A stretch of 64,000 nt of DNA from Siphonodentalium dalli (Eukaryota > Mollusca > Scaphopoda > Gadilida > Siphonodentaliidae). The stretch's first letter is position 1. Each line of letters opens with the position of its first letter. The position numbers and the translations under genes were made by a program. The stretch spans positions 50,886,760 through 50,950,759 of the forward strand of contig CP136069.1 of the NCBI GenBank assembly GCA_032622095.1, written 5' to 3'. The notes beneath the pieces are model-generated. The model made no database searches. It was not told the DNA's origin and saw only the letters and a list, made by a program, of their open reading frames with translations. Shown piece by piece: positions 10,999-26,000 of the stretch.

Positions 10999-11071
10999 AT
11001 GATTAAATTAACAACAAATTTATTTCGTATCGCGTTCTTTGTTGTCCCTTATGTTGTTTGCAGAGATGTGG
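10999..11071 (+). CDS. SMPDL3B: proposed exon 1, signal peptide
   Basis: ATG at 10999 opens 24 codons plus one base: a basic-polar start (MIKLTTN), then a hydrophobic core (LFRIAFFVVPYVV), a Cys, and RDV. The donor is G followed by GTAGGT, leaving one base of a codon. Exon 2 needs exactly one upstream base, and a G gives glycine, producing RDVGTFWQVTD, which fits the start of the SMPDL3 catalytic domain. No other nearby signal-peptide exon of the right phase was found, and this segment is free of repeats. The distance to exon 2 (9.4 kb) and the absence of transcript data keep this an inference. An upstream in-frame ATG is absent. Confidence 0.65.
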
Positions 11072-14000
11072 GTAGGTTATCTCAAACGAATCAATGTTCT
11101 CCCTACAACTGCAAGAATGTCAAGATGCGGGAAAAATACAAATTGTGTTTTTTGTTTTGTTTTGTGTGACCTGGGCCGGGGACACTGAGGGAGAATGACG
11201 ATGATGGGTTGGTTGTTAAAGCACACCATGTACATTTATGTACACAGATTGTGACAGATCTCGAAATATATGTGAGGGCTTTTTAGCTCTATAGTCATCA
11301 CTCCTCGTCCGTCCGTCCGTCCGTCCGTCAACAATTCTTTGAACATCTTCTCCTCGGATTCCATTGGACTGAATGGGTTCATATTTCGGTGTGGATGCTC
11401 CCTAGGTGACTATCATTTAGATTTGTTCAAATGAGGTCAAATACTAGTAGTTTCGAAGCCAAGGCCATAACTCTTTCCCACCATAGTAATTCTTACAGCG
11501 ACTTCTTCTCAAATATCATTGGGCCGAATGGGTTCATATTTGGTACAAAGGGTCCTTGGGGGGGACTGTTATTCAGAATTGTTCAAATGAGGTCACTGGG
11601 TCGAATGTGGGCGGAGCCAGTAACATAACTCAATTCAGATTTTTGGAATTTTCATCTTGCTCAATTTAACAAACAAATATTTTTTAAACATGTTAGAAAA
11701 TTCGAAAAAAGTTACCCCATTATAACATCTGCAGAGTTATGAAACTTTAATCTTTAATGAAATTACAGAAATATTCCATTACCCATCCCCCCCCCTCCCA
11801 CATGGCCCAGACCCACCCACCCCCTTCCCCCGACCCCACCCTGCAGTGGCCTGCACTCAACCAACATCCCTTCCAACATATATCATCTCCAGCTTATAAC
11901 TTTAATACCTGTTCTATTAATGTATTTATGTATGTATATATATGATTTATTTCAGACTGAGAAGTCCATATTAAGCATGTTTACAACATGAATATAAGAA
12001 TACAATATATCAGTGTTAATCAATAGGTTATATATATATAACAGATCATTCCATGACTTGAATAGTTTAGATTTAAACATTATATCTGAATTATATATGG
12101 AACATATGATATTATTTCTAGACTCAATCACTCTCTTACGAAAACTGAAGACATATTTCCTCCTTAACATCAACAAAGATAACATACGATCATTAACAAA
12201 CATACCACTAGCACTACACGCTCTATTATAACCCATAATAAATCTATAAGCGTTGTTATAACATACAGTTAGTTTGTTCATACTTTGTTTTCTATAGTTG
12301 ACCCACAAGTGAGCACAATATAAAGGAGATATATATCTCTGAAAAAGAAATGTTTTTACAGCAAACGAACATCTCGAAAAATTTCCTAATTAACATGTTC
12401 GATCGAATACATATCGCTCTATATTGTCTTTGTATGTCGTCTTCGTCAGATAGATCTTCTCTGATGACATGACCCAATTACTTGCAATTAGAAACAAATT
12501 TTATTTCGTGGCCATTCAGGTACAGTCTAGGAATATATTTGATTGAGAGAGTGTTTGGTAAGAACGCCATGGCAACTGTCTTATTGGTGTTATAAATCAT
12601 GTTCAGCTTTTTGGTTTCAGATTCACATATTTGTATTAACCGACGTAATCCGATCAACGATGGCGAAATTAGGCACATATCGTCAGCATAACACATATGG
12701 TTTATCTTCTGACCTCCGATGATACATCCGACATCGGATCTGTTTAATTTTTCACTGATGGTGTCAATGTAAATGTTAAATAAGTAAGGACTCAATATGC
12801 TTCCCTGTCTAACACCACTTGTTGGAGAAAAACAAGAAGAGTGCGATGATCCCCAGCGAACATTGAAAGTTTGATTTTTCATCCAAGCCGCTATGAGATG
12901 CACGAATGAAGGTGGTGTACCTCTTCGTTCCAGCAGATCCAACAATATCTCGTGATCCACGCGGTCAAATGCTTTGCTTGCATCCAAAAAGAAAACATAG
13001 ACGGCGTGTCTTTGGAATTATAATGTCTTATTGTTTCCTTCAGTGAAAAAATACAACCATCTGTGGAATGGTTGGTCTTAAAACCAAACTGATTATCCAC
13101 TGTGTGAAGCGTATGCTTGATCTTTTTTAATAGAATGTTTTCCAAGACCTTTGACATGACGGATGAGAGGGCAATTGGGCGATAGTTATCTTTGTCTTGT
13201 ATATTCCCGGCTTTGTTCTTAATTATCGGCACCAGTGTTACTCGTAGTATATCAGGTGGCATGTGCCCATGTTTAATCATCATATTGAACAAAATTTGTA
13301 AACATTTGTGAAGGAACTCGTGACAATATTTTAGATGCTCGGGAACTATCCCATCAGAACCTCCAGATTTTCCACATACTAATTTCTTTATAGCACCCCG
13401 AACATCGTCTTCAGACACCATCATGTTTTCTTCATCTTCATGATTTAGAATATTAGATTCATATTTTTGTAGAGGGCTTAATTTATCGGAACACATTATA
13501 TTTGTGAAATGATCACTCCACATCTCTGCTATTTCATTTCCCCATTTACACCCTCTATGGTGGTCGCATTTGCGCTTGTTTTTGTAGTCGAGATGGATCT
13601 CCAAAATGAACCGAAATCCTTATTGATGAAATAGTTAACCAGCACATCAGCTTTTGCCTGTTCACTTTCTGCTTTACATTTTCTGAGCGCGAATTTGAAT
13701 TCCGATCTTTTACAGCACATATGATCGTATATGTATCCTGACCTGGGTCTTCCATCCCTTATCCATATATGGAAAGATTGTCGTGCATCCTCATGGAAGT
13801 TTTTGACACGAGAATTCCAGCCAGGAATTTGTGTGGGTTGTTTTCTTTTCGTTTGTTTTGGTGGAAAACACAATTCCGCAGCTTCAGTTAGAGCATTGAG
13901 AATATCTTTATATGCTTTATCAATAACTTGTTTGACAGCCTCTCCAGAGTGCATTTGCTCAATAACGGACTGCAAAGAAACGATGTTACAGTTATGAAGA

Positions 14001-17000
14001 AGCTCCAAGCAATTATGTCTGAAGCTCTCTATTTGAGATGCATTTGCTTTCCTCATGTTGGCGCGTCGTTGTTCTGTTGATCGACAATGTGAAGTGAGTT
14101 TTGGTATATATTTCCAATTTATAGTAACTGACAACGGTAAATGGTCCGAGGTGATATAATTATTATTCACTTCAATTTTACATATTGCATGATTTACATC
14201 CCCAGCTGACTCAGTGCAAATGCTATGATCTAGCCAGGAAACTGTTCCGTGTGCTTACCTGACATAAGTAAATGTATCTGATGTGGGACCGAAATATTCT
14301 ACATCAGAAATTTTCAATGAAACCTCTCTACAGAATCCACACAATTCACGCATGTTACTTTTATTTTGTCGGGCATTCGCGTTGAAGTCTCCCATCACGT
14401 ACACTGCATTTGTGTCGGATTCTTGAATAGCAGCTTGAATTTTTCCCAAACAGTTGAGAAAGAGTTCCGCATTGTCTGCCTCATCTGTTGGCAAATAAAC
14501 ACAGATGATTAATATTGATGAGTTATTATTAACTAGTTTTAAACCTATAATTCTTGGGTCATCGTATGATATGAATGACGCTTGTTGTGATAATTCTTTT
14601 CTCCATAAAATAGCAGTACCACCATATGGATGTCCCTTCAGAATTTCACGCTTGCAGTTAACGGCAGAAACACCTTCTGCCTCGAAGTCCTGATGGATGG
14701 ATCGTAGAAACGGAATGTCATCTTTCAGCAACCAATGTTCTTGTAATAAGATGATGTCAGAATTAATGCATATATTCCTCACTGCACTAACGGACGATTT
14801 TATCGATTGACAGTTATATGTTGTAATTTTAATAGACTCCATGATCAATGTAGTATATAGCGTTATATATTCCCCCAGGAATCATAAACACCACTATTAA
14901 AGTTGCAGATATATCTTTGTGGATAGATGGAGAGAGACACAGGTCATTAATCTAGATTAGAATAATATGTCATCTAGCAGCTTGTGTAAACATTGTAACT
15001 GCTAGCAATTTTAAACAAACTCCCTGAATTTAGTGTGTCTGACATTTGCAGAATGAGGTCCACAGAGGGTGAATTTAGTGTTGCTACCATGTACTGCAGG
15101 CTAGCATCACCAAATACACCCTCCATGGACCTAATTCTGCTTAGGCATCATCTTCTTGGAAGTATCTTAAGTATTGTTTTGTTTTAGTTAATTTTTGACT
15201 TGTTCCCTTCTGTTCAGTTTCTATGTCCCCCTAATTTGCAGAAGATAAAATGCATAATTGAGGTGCTCAATGGGTGTGCATTACAAACTTCAACTGTAGA
15301 ACTTCAATCTGTTCCTAGGTTTCCCATGGCTGGTGAGGCCTAATCAGACTGAGGATGAATCTGGTGATGCTAGCCCGCCTTGCAGAATATTGTCATTAAA
15401 TTCACCTTCTGAAAATGTCAGACACACTATATTCAGACTTGGCTGGCATATTATTTTCTTAACCACCGCTTATCCGGATGAAATCATACCCTGATTTTTC
15501 AAAGAAACATTGGGGGGGGGGGGTATATTGGATTGAATTTGTCTTCTGTCTGTCAGGCGGTCCTTCCATCTGTTGGGATGTCTATCCATCCGTCTATCAA
15601 CATTTGTTTTCTTCTCCATATTAACGACCAAATATGTTTATATATTTCAGTGTGCATGTTCCCTAGGTGACTCACAATCAGATTTGTTCAAATAAGTTCA
15701 TCAGATCAAATAGGTGCAAAGCTAGGGCCATAACTCTTTCCCTCCATAGTAAATCTTAAAATAATTTCTTCTCAAGAACCATTAAGCCTATATTAGCTTA
15801 TATTTGGTATGGATGGGCCTTGGGTGACCGCGTTCAGATTTGTTCAAATGGGGTCATTTTTAGGAAATGAGGTCCCCAGAGGGTGAATTCGTTGATGCTA
15901 TTCCACCTTGGGGAATAGTGTCATTAAATTCACCTTTTGGGGACCTCATTCTGCAAAGATCAGACATACCAAATACAGACTTGGCTGTTCCAATATTATT
16001 TTCTTAACCACCACTTATCCAAGTGAAATCATATCCTATTGAATATTGGGGGGGGGGGGGGGGCGGTATATTGATAATACTAGATGAATGGATCTTATAG
16101 GTGGAGATTCACATTTGTTCTAATAGGGGCAGAGCTAAGAGATTTAACTCTCCTCTAATCATGTTTGGTACTGGTATAATAATATTGATTTCTAGGCAGC
16201 CTGGGTGGGGGAAATGTTTGAGTCAATGGGGAAGGAGTGTAGAGGGGGTGGTGTTTTGAACCCCTACTTTGATCAAAATTTAAACAGTTGAAAATTTCAC
16301 GCCTGGTATAACATTAGATGTAGATTAGATGTTCACATCAAAAATAGGTTAGAATTGTTCTCATAGTTTGGTTTTATTTTCCAACATGTATGTTTTTATA
16401 CCAACAGTCCATATGTTCCTACTTCAGGTTAAACTGTTGGACCAAATTGGCCACAATTTTAGTTTTAGTAATTTTCAAATGTTTGAGAGCTTGAAGTACT
16501 GGTACCGGTTGTAAAATTCAACCTAAGAGGGATGTGCAGAATGATTTTTGTGAACTTAGTACTGTGGTATGGTTGTCTTCTTTAAAAGGTAAGAGGTTGG
16601 AGAATTGTCAGTGGTGTGCAATTAGAAATTTCAAGTTGAAGAGCCCTGCTGATCGGAGAACCTCCAGCTATGTCCATGTTTAGAACTACTTGTCATAAGT
16701 GATATTGTCACATACTGACTCTTGTAGTCTTCAGAGTCCCAGTCTGCTCAGTCTTTACAGTCTGGTGAGCGACCCACAGTCATTGACTGTCTTGTTTTGG
16801 GTACCTATACCAAAGTATGCTACACATAGTGTCAAAATCTTGTAAGTTGTCTTCGACCCGAGTCGTCTCATGTATTAAGGAGTCACCCCGTTCTCCTTAA
16901 ATTGGGCTTAATTACCTTATGACAGGTGCCTTATGAAGTTATTGTCTGGATAGCACTGCATAATGGGGTTATTTGGGGTTATCTTCACGACACTTTTATT

Positions 17001-20000
17001 TTTAAACTGCTCCAAAGTGCATTGTGGGGTCAGAAAATAACCTCACAGTATTTGTCCATAGACCGATTTGTCTGTTGCCTTCTCATGGATAACACTGTGA
17101 AAGCAACAACATTTCCATCATTTTCCATTTGAATTATAATTGTTTCCTTGTTATATGTATTTTCCGGAGTTTTCCATCCGCCAATCGGAGATTGTGATGA
17201 CATACTGGCGGGTGGGGGGGATTACCTTCAAACCTACAAATTTGGTAAACCCAGCTCACACCTGTGCGTCTGTCTGTCCATCTGTCTGCCCATAGACACT
17301 TTACGCATTGTGTGATAACTCTCCGATCGGAACTGAAATTTGTACGGTACCGGTACATGAGTTTCTCAGCCCGAAATACAGATCAAGTTTGATTATTATT
17401 ATTTTTTTATAGATTGCATCTCCTTGCTCAATTTAAAAACAAATATAGATAAAAAAAAATTTTTAACTTGAATAAATAAAATTAATATAAAAAAACAATT
17501 CTTCCATGAAATTATGGGACTCATTTAAGCATCGTTTTGGGAACCACCGTGCTGTTTAATCCAACAAACATGTATTGGATGAAAGGGCCATGGATGGTAC
17601 CCTGCTGGACAAAACAAGTGTCCACTTAACCGCGGTGCGGTTAGCGTTGCCACCGAGGCTGAAATGCAACTACACCGCGGCTCCACCGGCTAACTACAGT
17701 TGGGCCGCCATGTACTTGCCGTTCGGCCATGGTGTAGTTGCCGCTATGTACGTTCATTAAACTGACACTGGCCAAACGGCAAATACACCGCGTTGGCAAT
17801 GGATACTTGTTTTGTCCAGCGGGGTAGATATTCAGATTGTTAAAATGTGACTGTCCTGTCAAAAATACCCCGAGCTGGTGTCACACTTCCCCACCTTCTA
17901 CCCCCTTCTCCTACTCTCCCCTCATCCCTACCCTACTTTTATGTCATTATATATGACCAGAGCTGTTGAAAAATCCCACTTTATAACTAACTCCAGCTGC
18001 ATGCTGTGATACTCAGACATTTTTAATAAATCATTCTAAATTTTCATTTCCAGGTTTATGTTGAAGCACCTCTCACCCCTATTGTTTTTGGCACTGATCG
18101 GTTGATCAATTTGGAAAATATTAACCCCTTTTAACCATTCTATGTCTTTTAACCATTTTAACTATGTTATTTTAATATCTCACATGGAAATTTGCAAAAT
18201 CATAAATAGAACTGCTTTACACTAGGCCCAAAAAAATTTATACCTGACGCTGGTTTAGGGTTAAAATAATTAGGGTAGGTAGGTAGGACTTTTTTTCAAT
18301 GTTTTTTATTCTGAATTCCATTGGGTCATTGACAATTCAATATATAAAACTTCACAACCCCCATCAGCGACTCTGACCAGGTCTGACCAATGTGAAAATT
18401 CAGCTACAATAGCTGACATAGCTACCCTAGCTGAATTCAGCTATAGATTATTTAGTGCATTTCAAAGACGAAATAGCGTCATTCCATTCAAAATCGCTGC
18501 AAATCGCCGACATATGAATCACAGTGGCAAAGGCCGCAATTACCAGCCTTGTGGTTTCAAATTTGGAGAAGTATTTAAAACAATTATGGCTGAAGTTTAT
18601 TTACACCCCGATATCACCCTTATATGATCCAATAAGTACTATGCAGCACAAGAGTCCATTTATATATGGAAATATACAGCTATGCTCTAATTAATCGATC
18701 CTTTTAAAGGTACTCAATCCGATTAGACGCTCCTAAATTACTATTTCTTTGGCTTTGGGGGTAAAAATATTTGATCCGAGTCGAGGAACACACCCATCAA
18801 AGCTCAGAGTGATCAGATATCGATTTTTGAAGTTTGTTAATTGTTGGACATGTGGTCCACTTCCACGAGCTCAAACAGACAAATTGCGGTTGTAAGATGG
18901 ATAACTCTAAAATCAAGTGGTTATTATTGTTAATAGTAACCACTTGATTTTCGAGTTTTCCATCTTACAACCGCAATTTGTCCGTTTGAGCATGTGGATG
19001 TAGACCCCATCTCCAAAAATTAACAAACTTAAAAAATTGATATCTCATCACTCTGAGCTTTGAAGGGTGGGTTCCTCGACTCGAATCAAATATTTTTTAC
19101 CCCTGAAGCCAAAGAAATAGTAATTAGGGGTGCTTAATCGGATTGAGTACCTTTAACGAGGTTGTAGGCAGGTCGTACCTCCAGTCAACAGCAGTCAATT
19201 TGTATCACTATGAATGCTAGTGGTATCTGCCGGTAATTGTCCCCCGACGTTTCCGTCGGAGGACTATAGAAATGACCCTCGTCCGTCCATTCGTCCGTGT
19301 GTCGTACCGTGGGTCCGTCCGTCCGTGCGTCCGAGATTGGGTACCTTCATGGTGTAATCAACTCCTCCTACAGTTTTAAACGTAGAGATTTGAAACTCTG
19401 GGATATTGTTCCTAACATGTTGGTGATTTGCAACATCTATATAGCTAATAAAAAATATAATTTTTTCCATATTCTCGGGGGTTTTTTTACTTAGAAAATT
19501 TGGAACATTTTTGCCTTTTGGATGAGATTGGGTACCTTCAAGGTGTAATCAACTCCTCCTACAATTTTAAATGTAGAGATTTTAAACTCTGGGATATTGT
19601 TCCTAACATGTTGGTGATTTGCAACATCTATATAGCTAATATTTTTTTATGGAGTTATTAACCCTTTTCGACTTAGAAAATTTCAACATTTGTTTTTAAT
19701 TTCTTTAACAAAGCGGCATCGACTTGCCATGTTGTCGGGGGACACTGTGGTCTGCTGACCTTTTATCTTACCATGGTAATAGAATTTGACTGCGATAACC
19801 AAGTAAATTACCGCCACATTATTTTTTTTTGCGTGAGCACAATAACGGCGAATTCAAATTTTGAAACACGTCAGTGTTCGACTGGCACCACTTTCAATTA
19901 CCAAGTTTTCAATTCACAAATACCATATCTACACCATCAGGTGTATCTTTATTTTCAAGTTAACTAAACACAAAATATTTCAATTAATAAATTGTTTACA

Positions 20001-23000
20001 TATGAAGTTGGTCACTGGCCGACATTTGCAATTGCATCATCAATGGAGCTCACGCCATGCCAGAAATAAACAAATTCTCTGGTGTGGTTACAATGCCGAC
20101 TTAAAAAAAAAATTAAATTCATATAAACATTGCATGAATAATACGGTCTAAAGGGGATTGTGAGGTGGTATAATTGGTTGATCGCATGAATGTGGAGGAG
20201 TTCCGCAGTAATATCGGTGGTCAACCTCATTAAGGAGGTTGATTAATTAGAGCAGACAGTAATGCCCTAAATAATCGACTCCTTAACCACAGCAGAATTA
20301 TGGGTAATTTTTCAGGATTTAGTCGGAAATATTGCTTGTTGCCATTCATCGGAAAGCTCTTCCTGAGAGTTTCTGATGAATGCCAACAAGCCATATTTCC
20401 GACTAAATCCTGAATAGTTACCCATAATTCTGCTGTGGATTATTTAGGGCATTACTGTAGCTGTATATATTTGTTCTATTTTCCAGGAACCTTTTGGCAG
20501 GTGACTGATTTCCATTATGACGCAAACTACTCCGAACATGGAAACCCATCCAATATGTGCCACAAGGATCCAGATGGTAGCACAGACATTGGTTACTTTG
20601 GCAACTATAACTGTGATGCTCCAATGATTTTAGTTGAGTCGGCAATATTGGCTATGAAGAAGTTTGGACCGACTCCTGATTTCATTCTTTGGACTGGGTA
20701 TTTATATATTCCTATGATTATTAAATCCAGGACTTAATTATGTACACCAAATTGAATAGAGCCAACTTTCTATTTTGAAATTTGAATGATTGTTAAATTC
20801 AAGCCTGCAAATAGTGTGTCTGTCATTTGCAGAATGAGGTTCAGAGAGGGTGAATTTAGTGGTGCTAACCCGCATGGCCGGCTAGCATCACCAAATTCAC
20901 CCTCTGGGGACTTCATTCTGCTTAGGCCTCATCTTCTGGGATGTATCTATAGTCTCAAATTAACGTTGTTTCTAGTTACATTTTCACTTCTGGGAAGTTT
21001 CTATATCCCCTAATTTTCAGAAGATAAAATTCATAATCGATGTGACTAATGGGTGAACATCACCAACTTCAACTGGGGAACTTCAATCTTATCGTTGGTC
21101 TCCAAAAGCAGTTGAGGCCTGAGCAGAATGAGGTTCCCAGAGGGTGAATTTGGTGATGCTAGCCCACTGTGCGGGAGAGCATCACTAAATTCACACTCTA
21201 GGGACCTCAATCTGCAAATGTCAGACAAACTAAATTCAGGCTTGCAGATAGATTGATTTGAAATATTGCCTTTCTTCCAATATCAAACTTATTTGCTGAA
21301 ATTGGAAGCTCTGTGTTATATAATGCAATGTACACATACACCAGTGTGAATGGTTTTAACGCAGACAATGGATCGTGTGATCGCAACTGACCAACATAAC
21401 TGACAAACACAGTCTTTTGAACGTTATTTAATCTGTTTGTGACAGCGACAATCGAAAGTACAAAGTCGCTTATCAAGGGCGACTAACACAGTGTTACGTC
21501 CAAATGGCAATAAGTGAGATCTGAACGTCTTGACATCATAATATTACAAGTCGAGCACGCTAACCACTGGACCAAGGTGTCGGGGAGAGAAAATCCGAAC
21601 GCACGAACATGACATCAAACTGTTCCTGGTGTTTTGAGTCATCAGGAACCTGTTGACTGTGTTCGTTCTTGGTAACTTGCCGTTCTCAAATAATCAAGAA
21701 CTGGATTTGAATATTCTAACCCATAAACAATTTCTAGGTCTGTCAATCTCAAAACTCATCCTCTGGGGACCTCATTCTGCATGGCCTCATATGCTGTGGG
21801 AGACCTAGACTCAGATTTAAGTTCCCAGATGGTGAAGATGGTGATGTGCACCCATTGGGCACCTCAATTATGCATTGTGTTGTCTGCCAAGTTGGGGATA
21901 TAGAGAAACTAAACTAAACAAGACAGTCAATGACTGTGGGGTCGCTCACCAGACTGCAAAGACTGATAAGACTGGGACTCTGGAGACCAAAACAGTCAGC
22001 ACTTTTCATAATCACTTTAAAAGAAGTAGATTTAAACAGGATATGTGGCTAGAGAGACTTCAAGTATGTAGCTTGGTGAAAATCCACCTTGAAATTGCCA
22101 ACTGTACACTACTGATCACCCCCCTCCTCCAGCTCAACAAGTCCCCTCCCGACCGGGCTCCAGACTCCCAAGTCTTAGGTTGGAATTTCACAACCGACAC
22201 CTCAAACTTTCTCAATTGTTGGAAATTTCCAATCTCACAAGCGCCTTTTTCTAAAACCATTTAAACATGTTTGAAGCCCAATTATCCGTGGACCCAAAAC
22301 ACAATACATGTATGTCAGACCAATCAGTCAGGTGGTTCCAAGGTAGATGTTTTAATGAATTTGGTATTTCGATGATTTTATTGGACACAAAAGTGTTAAC
22401 TCCCCATAGCCTGCCATTTCTTGACAGGTTGACCTCATTTTAACAAATCTGAATCTCAGTAACTAAAGGATCCTCCTGATTCCTCCATACTATATGTATT
22501 AAAGCTAAATAGTCCAAACTCTCTTGAGAAGACATTTTAAGAATTACTATAGAGACATATAGTTATGTCCCTGGTCCCACGGTGGGACCAGGGACATAAC
22601 TATATGTCTCTATAGTAATTCTCCCACCCTATTTAACCTGGTGACCCCATCTGAATAAATTTGAATCCCAGACACCAAAGAACCCTTCATACATATCATA
22701 AATATCAGTAAAATAGACCTGATGGTCCTTGTGAAGGAAGCATATTAAGAGGGAAACTGTCCTTCGCTTGGCCCCTATTTGACCAGGTGACCCCATTAAA
22801 AAAAATCTGCATTGCAGTCAAGGAAGAACATTCCATTCTATATAAGCCAACTAGTTCTTGCAAACATATTTTAAGAATTACTATGTAGTGAAATAGTTAA
22901 GTCTCTTGCTCTGCCCTTATTTGACTTTGTGATCCCATTTTCACAAATCTGATAAGGATAAGAATTCACTTCCCCAGTTGAAGTTGGTGATATTCACCCA

Positions 23001-26000
23001 TTGGGCACCTCATTTATGAATTTTATCTTCTGCAAATTAGGGGATATAGAAACTTGCTAGAAGGGAAATTTAACTAACAACAATGTAAATTTGATACTAT
23101 AGATACTTCCCAGAAGATGAGGCCTAAGCAGAATGAGGTCTCCAGAGGGTGAATTTGATGATGCTAGCCTGCTGTGCGGGATAGCATTACAAAAAGCGTG
23201 TCTGTTTCTACATTGTGCATGCCTGGCCTCAAGCAACACAATGTATTATACAATCAAGCCTTGAAATAGTGTGATAGTGTGTCTGTCATTTGCAGAATGA
23301 GGTCCCCAGAGGGTGAATTTAGTGACACTAAATTCACCCTCTGGGGACCTCATTCTGATAAGGCCCTCAACTGCTATGGAAGATCTAGAATAAAATTGAA
23401 TTTCCCCAGTTGAAGTTGGTGATGTTCACCCATTGGGCCCCTCAATTATGAATTTTATCTTCTGCAAATTAGGGGATATAGAAACTTGCTAGAAGGGAAA
23501 TTTAACTAACAACAATGTAAATTTGATACTATAGATACTTCCCAGAAGATGAGGCCTAAGCAGAATGAGGTCTCCAGATGGTGAATTTGGTGATGCTAGC
23601 CCGCTGTGTGGGATAGCATCACTAAAAGCATGTCTGTTCCTACATTGTGCATGTCTGGCCTCAAGCAACACAATGTATTATACAATCAAGCCTTGAAATA
23701 GTCTGTCTGTTATTTGCAGAATGAGGTCCCCAGAGGGTGAATTTAGTGACGCTATCCTGCACAGCGGGCTAGTATCACTAAATTCACCCTCTGGGGACCT
23801 CATTCTGATAAGGCCCTCAACTGCTATGGAAGACCTAGAATAAGATTGAAGTTCCCCAGTTGAAGTTGGTGATGTTCACCCATTGGGCACCTCAATCCGG
23901 TACGTATAAAAGCCGAACACAACCGAACACAACCGAACATAACCGAACACAAGTCCAAATAATGGGAAATATCACGAATAAAGTTCATAGGCATGTGTAT
24001 TCATGTTCACACTATTACTATACGAAGTTTGGTGGAGTTCGGGCAAATAATAAGTGTTTTATTCGATATTTTGTAAAACGCGTTTTGTGTTCGGCATAAA
24101 AAACCGAACATAAGTTATAATTTTGTCGTGGATTAGTCTAACGGCTGTCTAGCTAGGTGATAATTAATATCTGACATGGTCACTAATCCGAAAGGCTTTA
24201 ATTGTTGTTGATGGCGGTCTCTCACCTATTGTAGTTCAGTGTTTTGACAAATAGTTTCAGTGTTTGATGGCGCCTACTATTATAGAAACAACATGCTTTT
24301 GATAGGCCCCGTCGTGAAAGACAACGATTGTAAAAACGTCGAGTGACAAACAAGTTTTCCCGCTACATACCTTATGCACTCGTCACATGAAGCAAAACTT
24401 GGTGTAAACAATATTTATACACAATACAAAAGAAGATGAATATTTTACAAAAATGCTAATGGGTGATTATGGGTGATTGGAAAGGGATGAGACAACAAGC
24501 CTGTTGTGGCTTTTTTGTAATGAAGTCCTCTCCGAAAACGTGACGAGAATAATAATTACAAAAATAAATATTTATGTAACTTCATGGAAAGATTACAACT
24601 CAAAGTTTTTAACGTTTGACGATACCGCAAAACGGTGCTATTGCCAAGAAGCCATGTCAGACTAAAAGAGTAAAGACATGCAAAACTAGATCAATCAACC
24701 CTAGCAATCATCAAAAAGTATCTTGAGCGCAAAATAAATAATCTTTATTCCTTTCATATCACATTCCTGTCATATCAGAGACATATTTGAAAATAAAATA
24801 AGATCTTAAATTTCTGCATATCACAGCATATCAGACTTTTAAAAAGATACAATACGAAACGCTCTTTATTCGGGGCGTGCTGATATTTGTCCAGTATGAT
24901 CCATCTAAACAACCATATTGTACGAATGTACTTGTAATAATAACGGGGTGGGGGTAACATTTTAGTGAGAATGCAGACGAAAATGGACAACAATACGTTT
25001 TTCTCGCGAATAAAGCCTGCCAAATCCCATCTGGCAGATATTACTTATCACCTATCAGCGGATAAACTAATCCACGAGACAGAAGTTTGTGTTCTGCTTT
25101 TCTGTATATGCCGAACACAAACGCGTTATACAAAACATCTAACAAAACACTCATTATTGAAGCAAACTCCACCAAACTTCGTATAGTAATAGGTTGAACG
25201 TGAATACAAATTACTATGCCCTTCACTATTAATTAGAACCACTCCATTTGGAAATTATGACTAAGACGGAATGGCCATAATATTATTTATTGAGATCTGA
25301 TCTCCCAACAAACATACATTAAACATGTGAAAACAATAATGAAACCTTACTCTCACTTTTCTCTCCTCCTCATGCTTGCACTCTACCTTTTACACATGAA
25401 ATGATTATGAATTCTCCAACTTCTGCCCACATAAATATATAACACTGTACACATATTATTAATATTATGTAATCAGAACAAGACAAAATCTCAAGAAATA
25501 AACATTATTCTAGCGGTAAGCGAATTACCGCGAACAATCATCTAAAACTTATCTAAATTAGAAAAAAGGGGAATAGGGTGGGTGGGAAAACTTAATCGAA
25601 GTGCCATGTCGAAAAATTCGAAACGAGTGAATATTTTCGGCGCGAAAAGTGTTTTATACCCGATATTAGAATTATGGGAAATCCAAGAGAATCATGGGAA
25701 GTTCAAAGGTCACTATAGTTCGTGTAACATAAGTGTACCGGTATCGTCGGAGTAATATATAGTCTATAGAGTAAATATTTCCGGTTTAGAAATTACACAT
25801 TTTGATAACAAAATTGCCCTATGTCTGAAGTTTACAAGGTGTTCGTATATTTAGTAGACTCTATGTAGAGTTATATATCTCAAACGGCAGCTAATGTCAC
25901 ATCATTCTATGTGTTAATTAATTACCGGTGACTGCATGATCGAGTGTCGAACATAAGCTAGCTTGTGTTCGGCTTTTCTATGCCGAACACTAAACGCGTC

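Larger units (their letters stand above)
11945..14870 (-). mobile_element. decayed non-LTR retrotransposon (LINE), CR1/L2/Jockey-like
   Basis: Minus strand, 5' to 3': an apurinic-type endonuclease from 14848 (TTYNCQSI, LLQEHWL, YVMGDFNA, SDHLPL), a linker, a reverse transcriptase (YRPIALSS, DASKAFDRVDH, GVRQGSILSP, YADDMCL), then a C-terminal region (GHVIREDLSDEDDI and a Tyr/Asn-rich tail) ending near 11952. The frame is broken by an in-frame TAA at 14255-14257, a frameshift near 13555, another near 13000, a stop at 12478-12480 and a frameshift near 12303. All catalytic motifs are otherwise legible. It is inactive as it stands, and lies antisense inside intron 1 of the SMPDL3-like gene. Confidence 0.9.

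Noticed and set aside
23057-23671. Two nearly identical 60-codon minus-strand frames
   Set aside because: They are the same part of two tandem C-family units, and the frame is not kept in other C copies.
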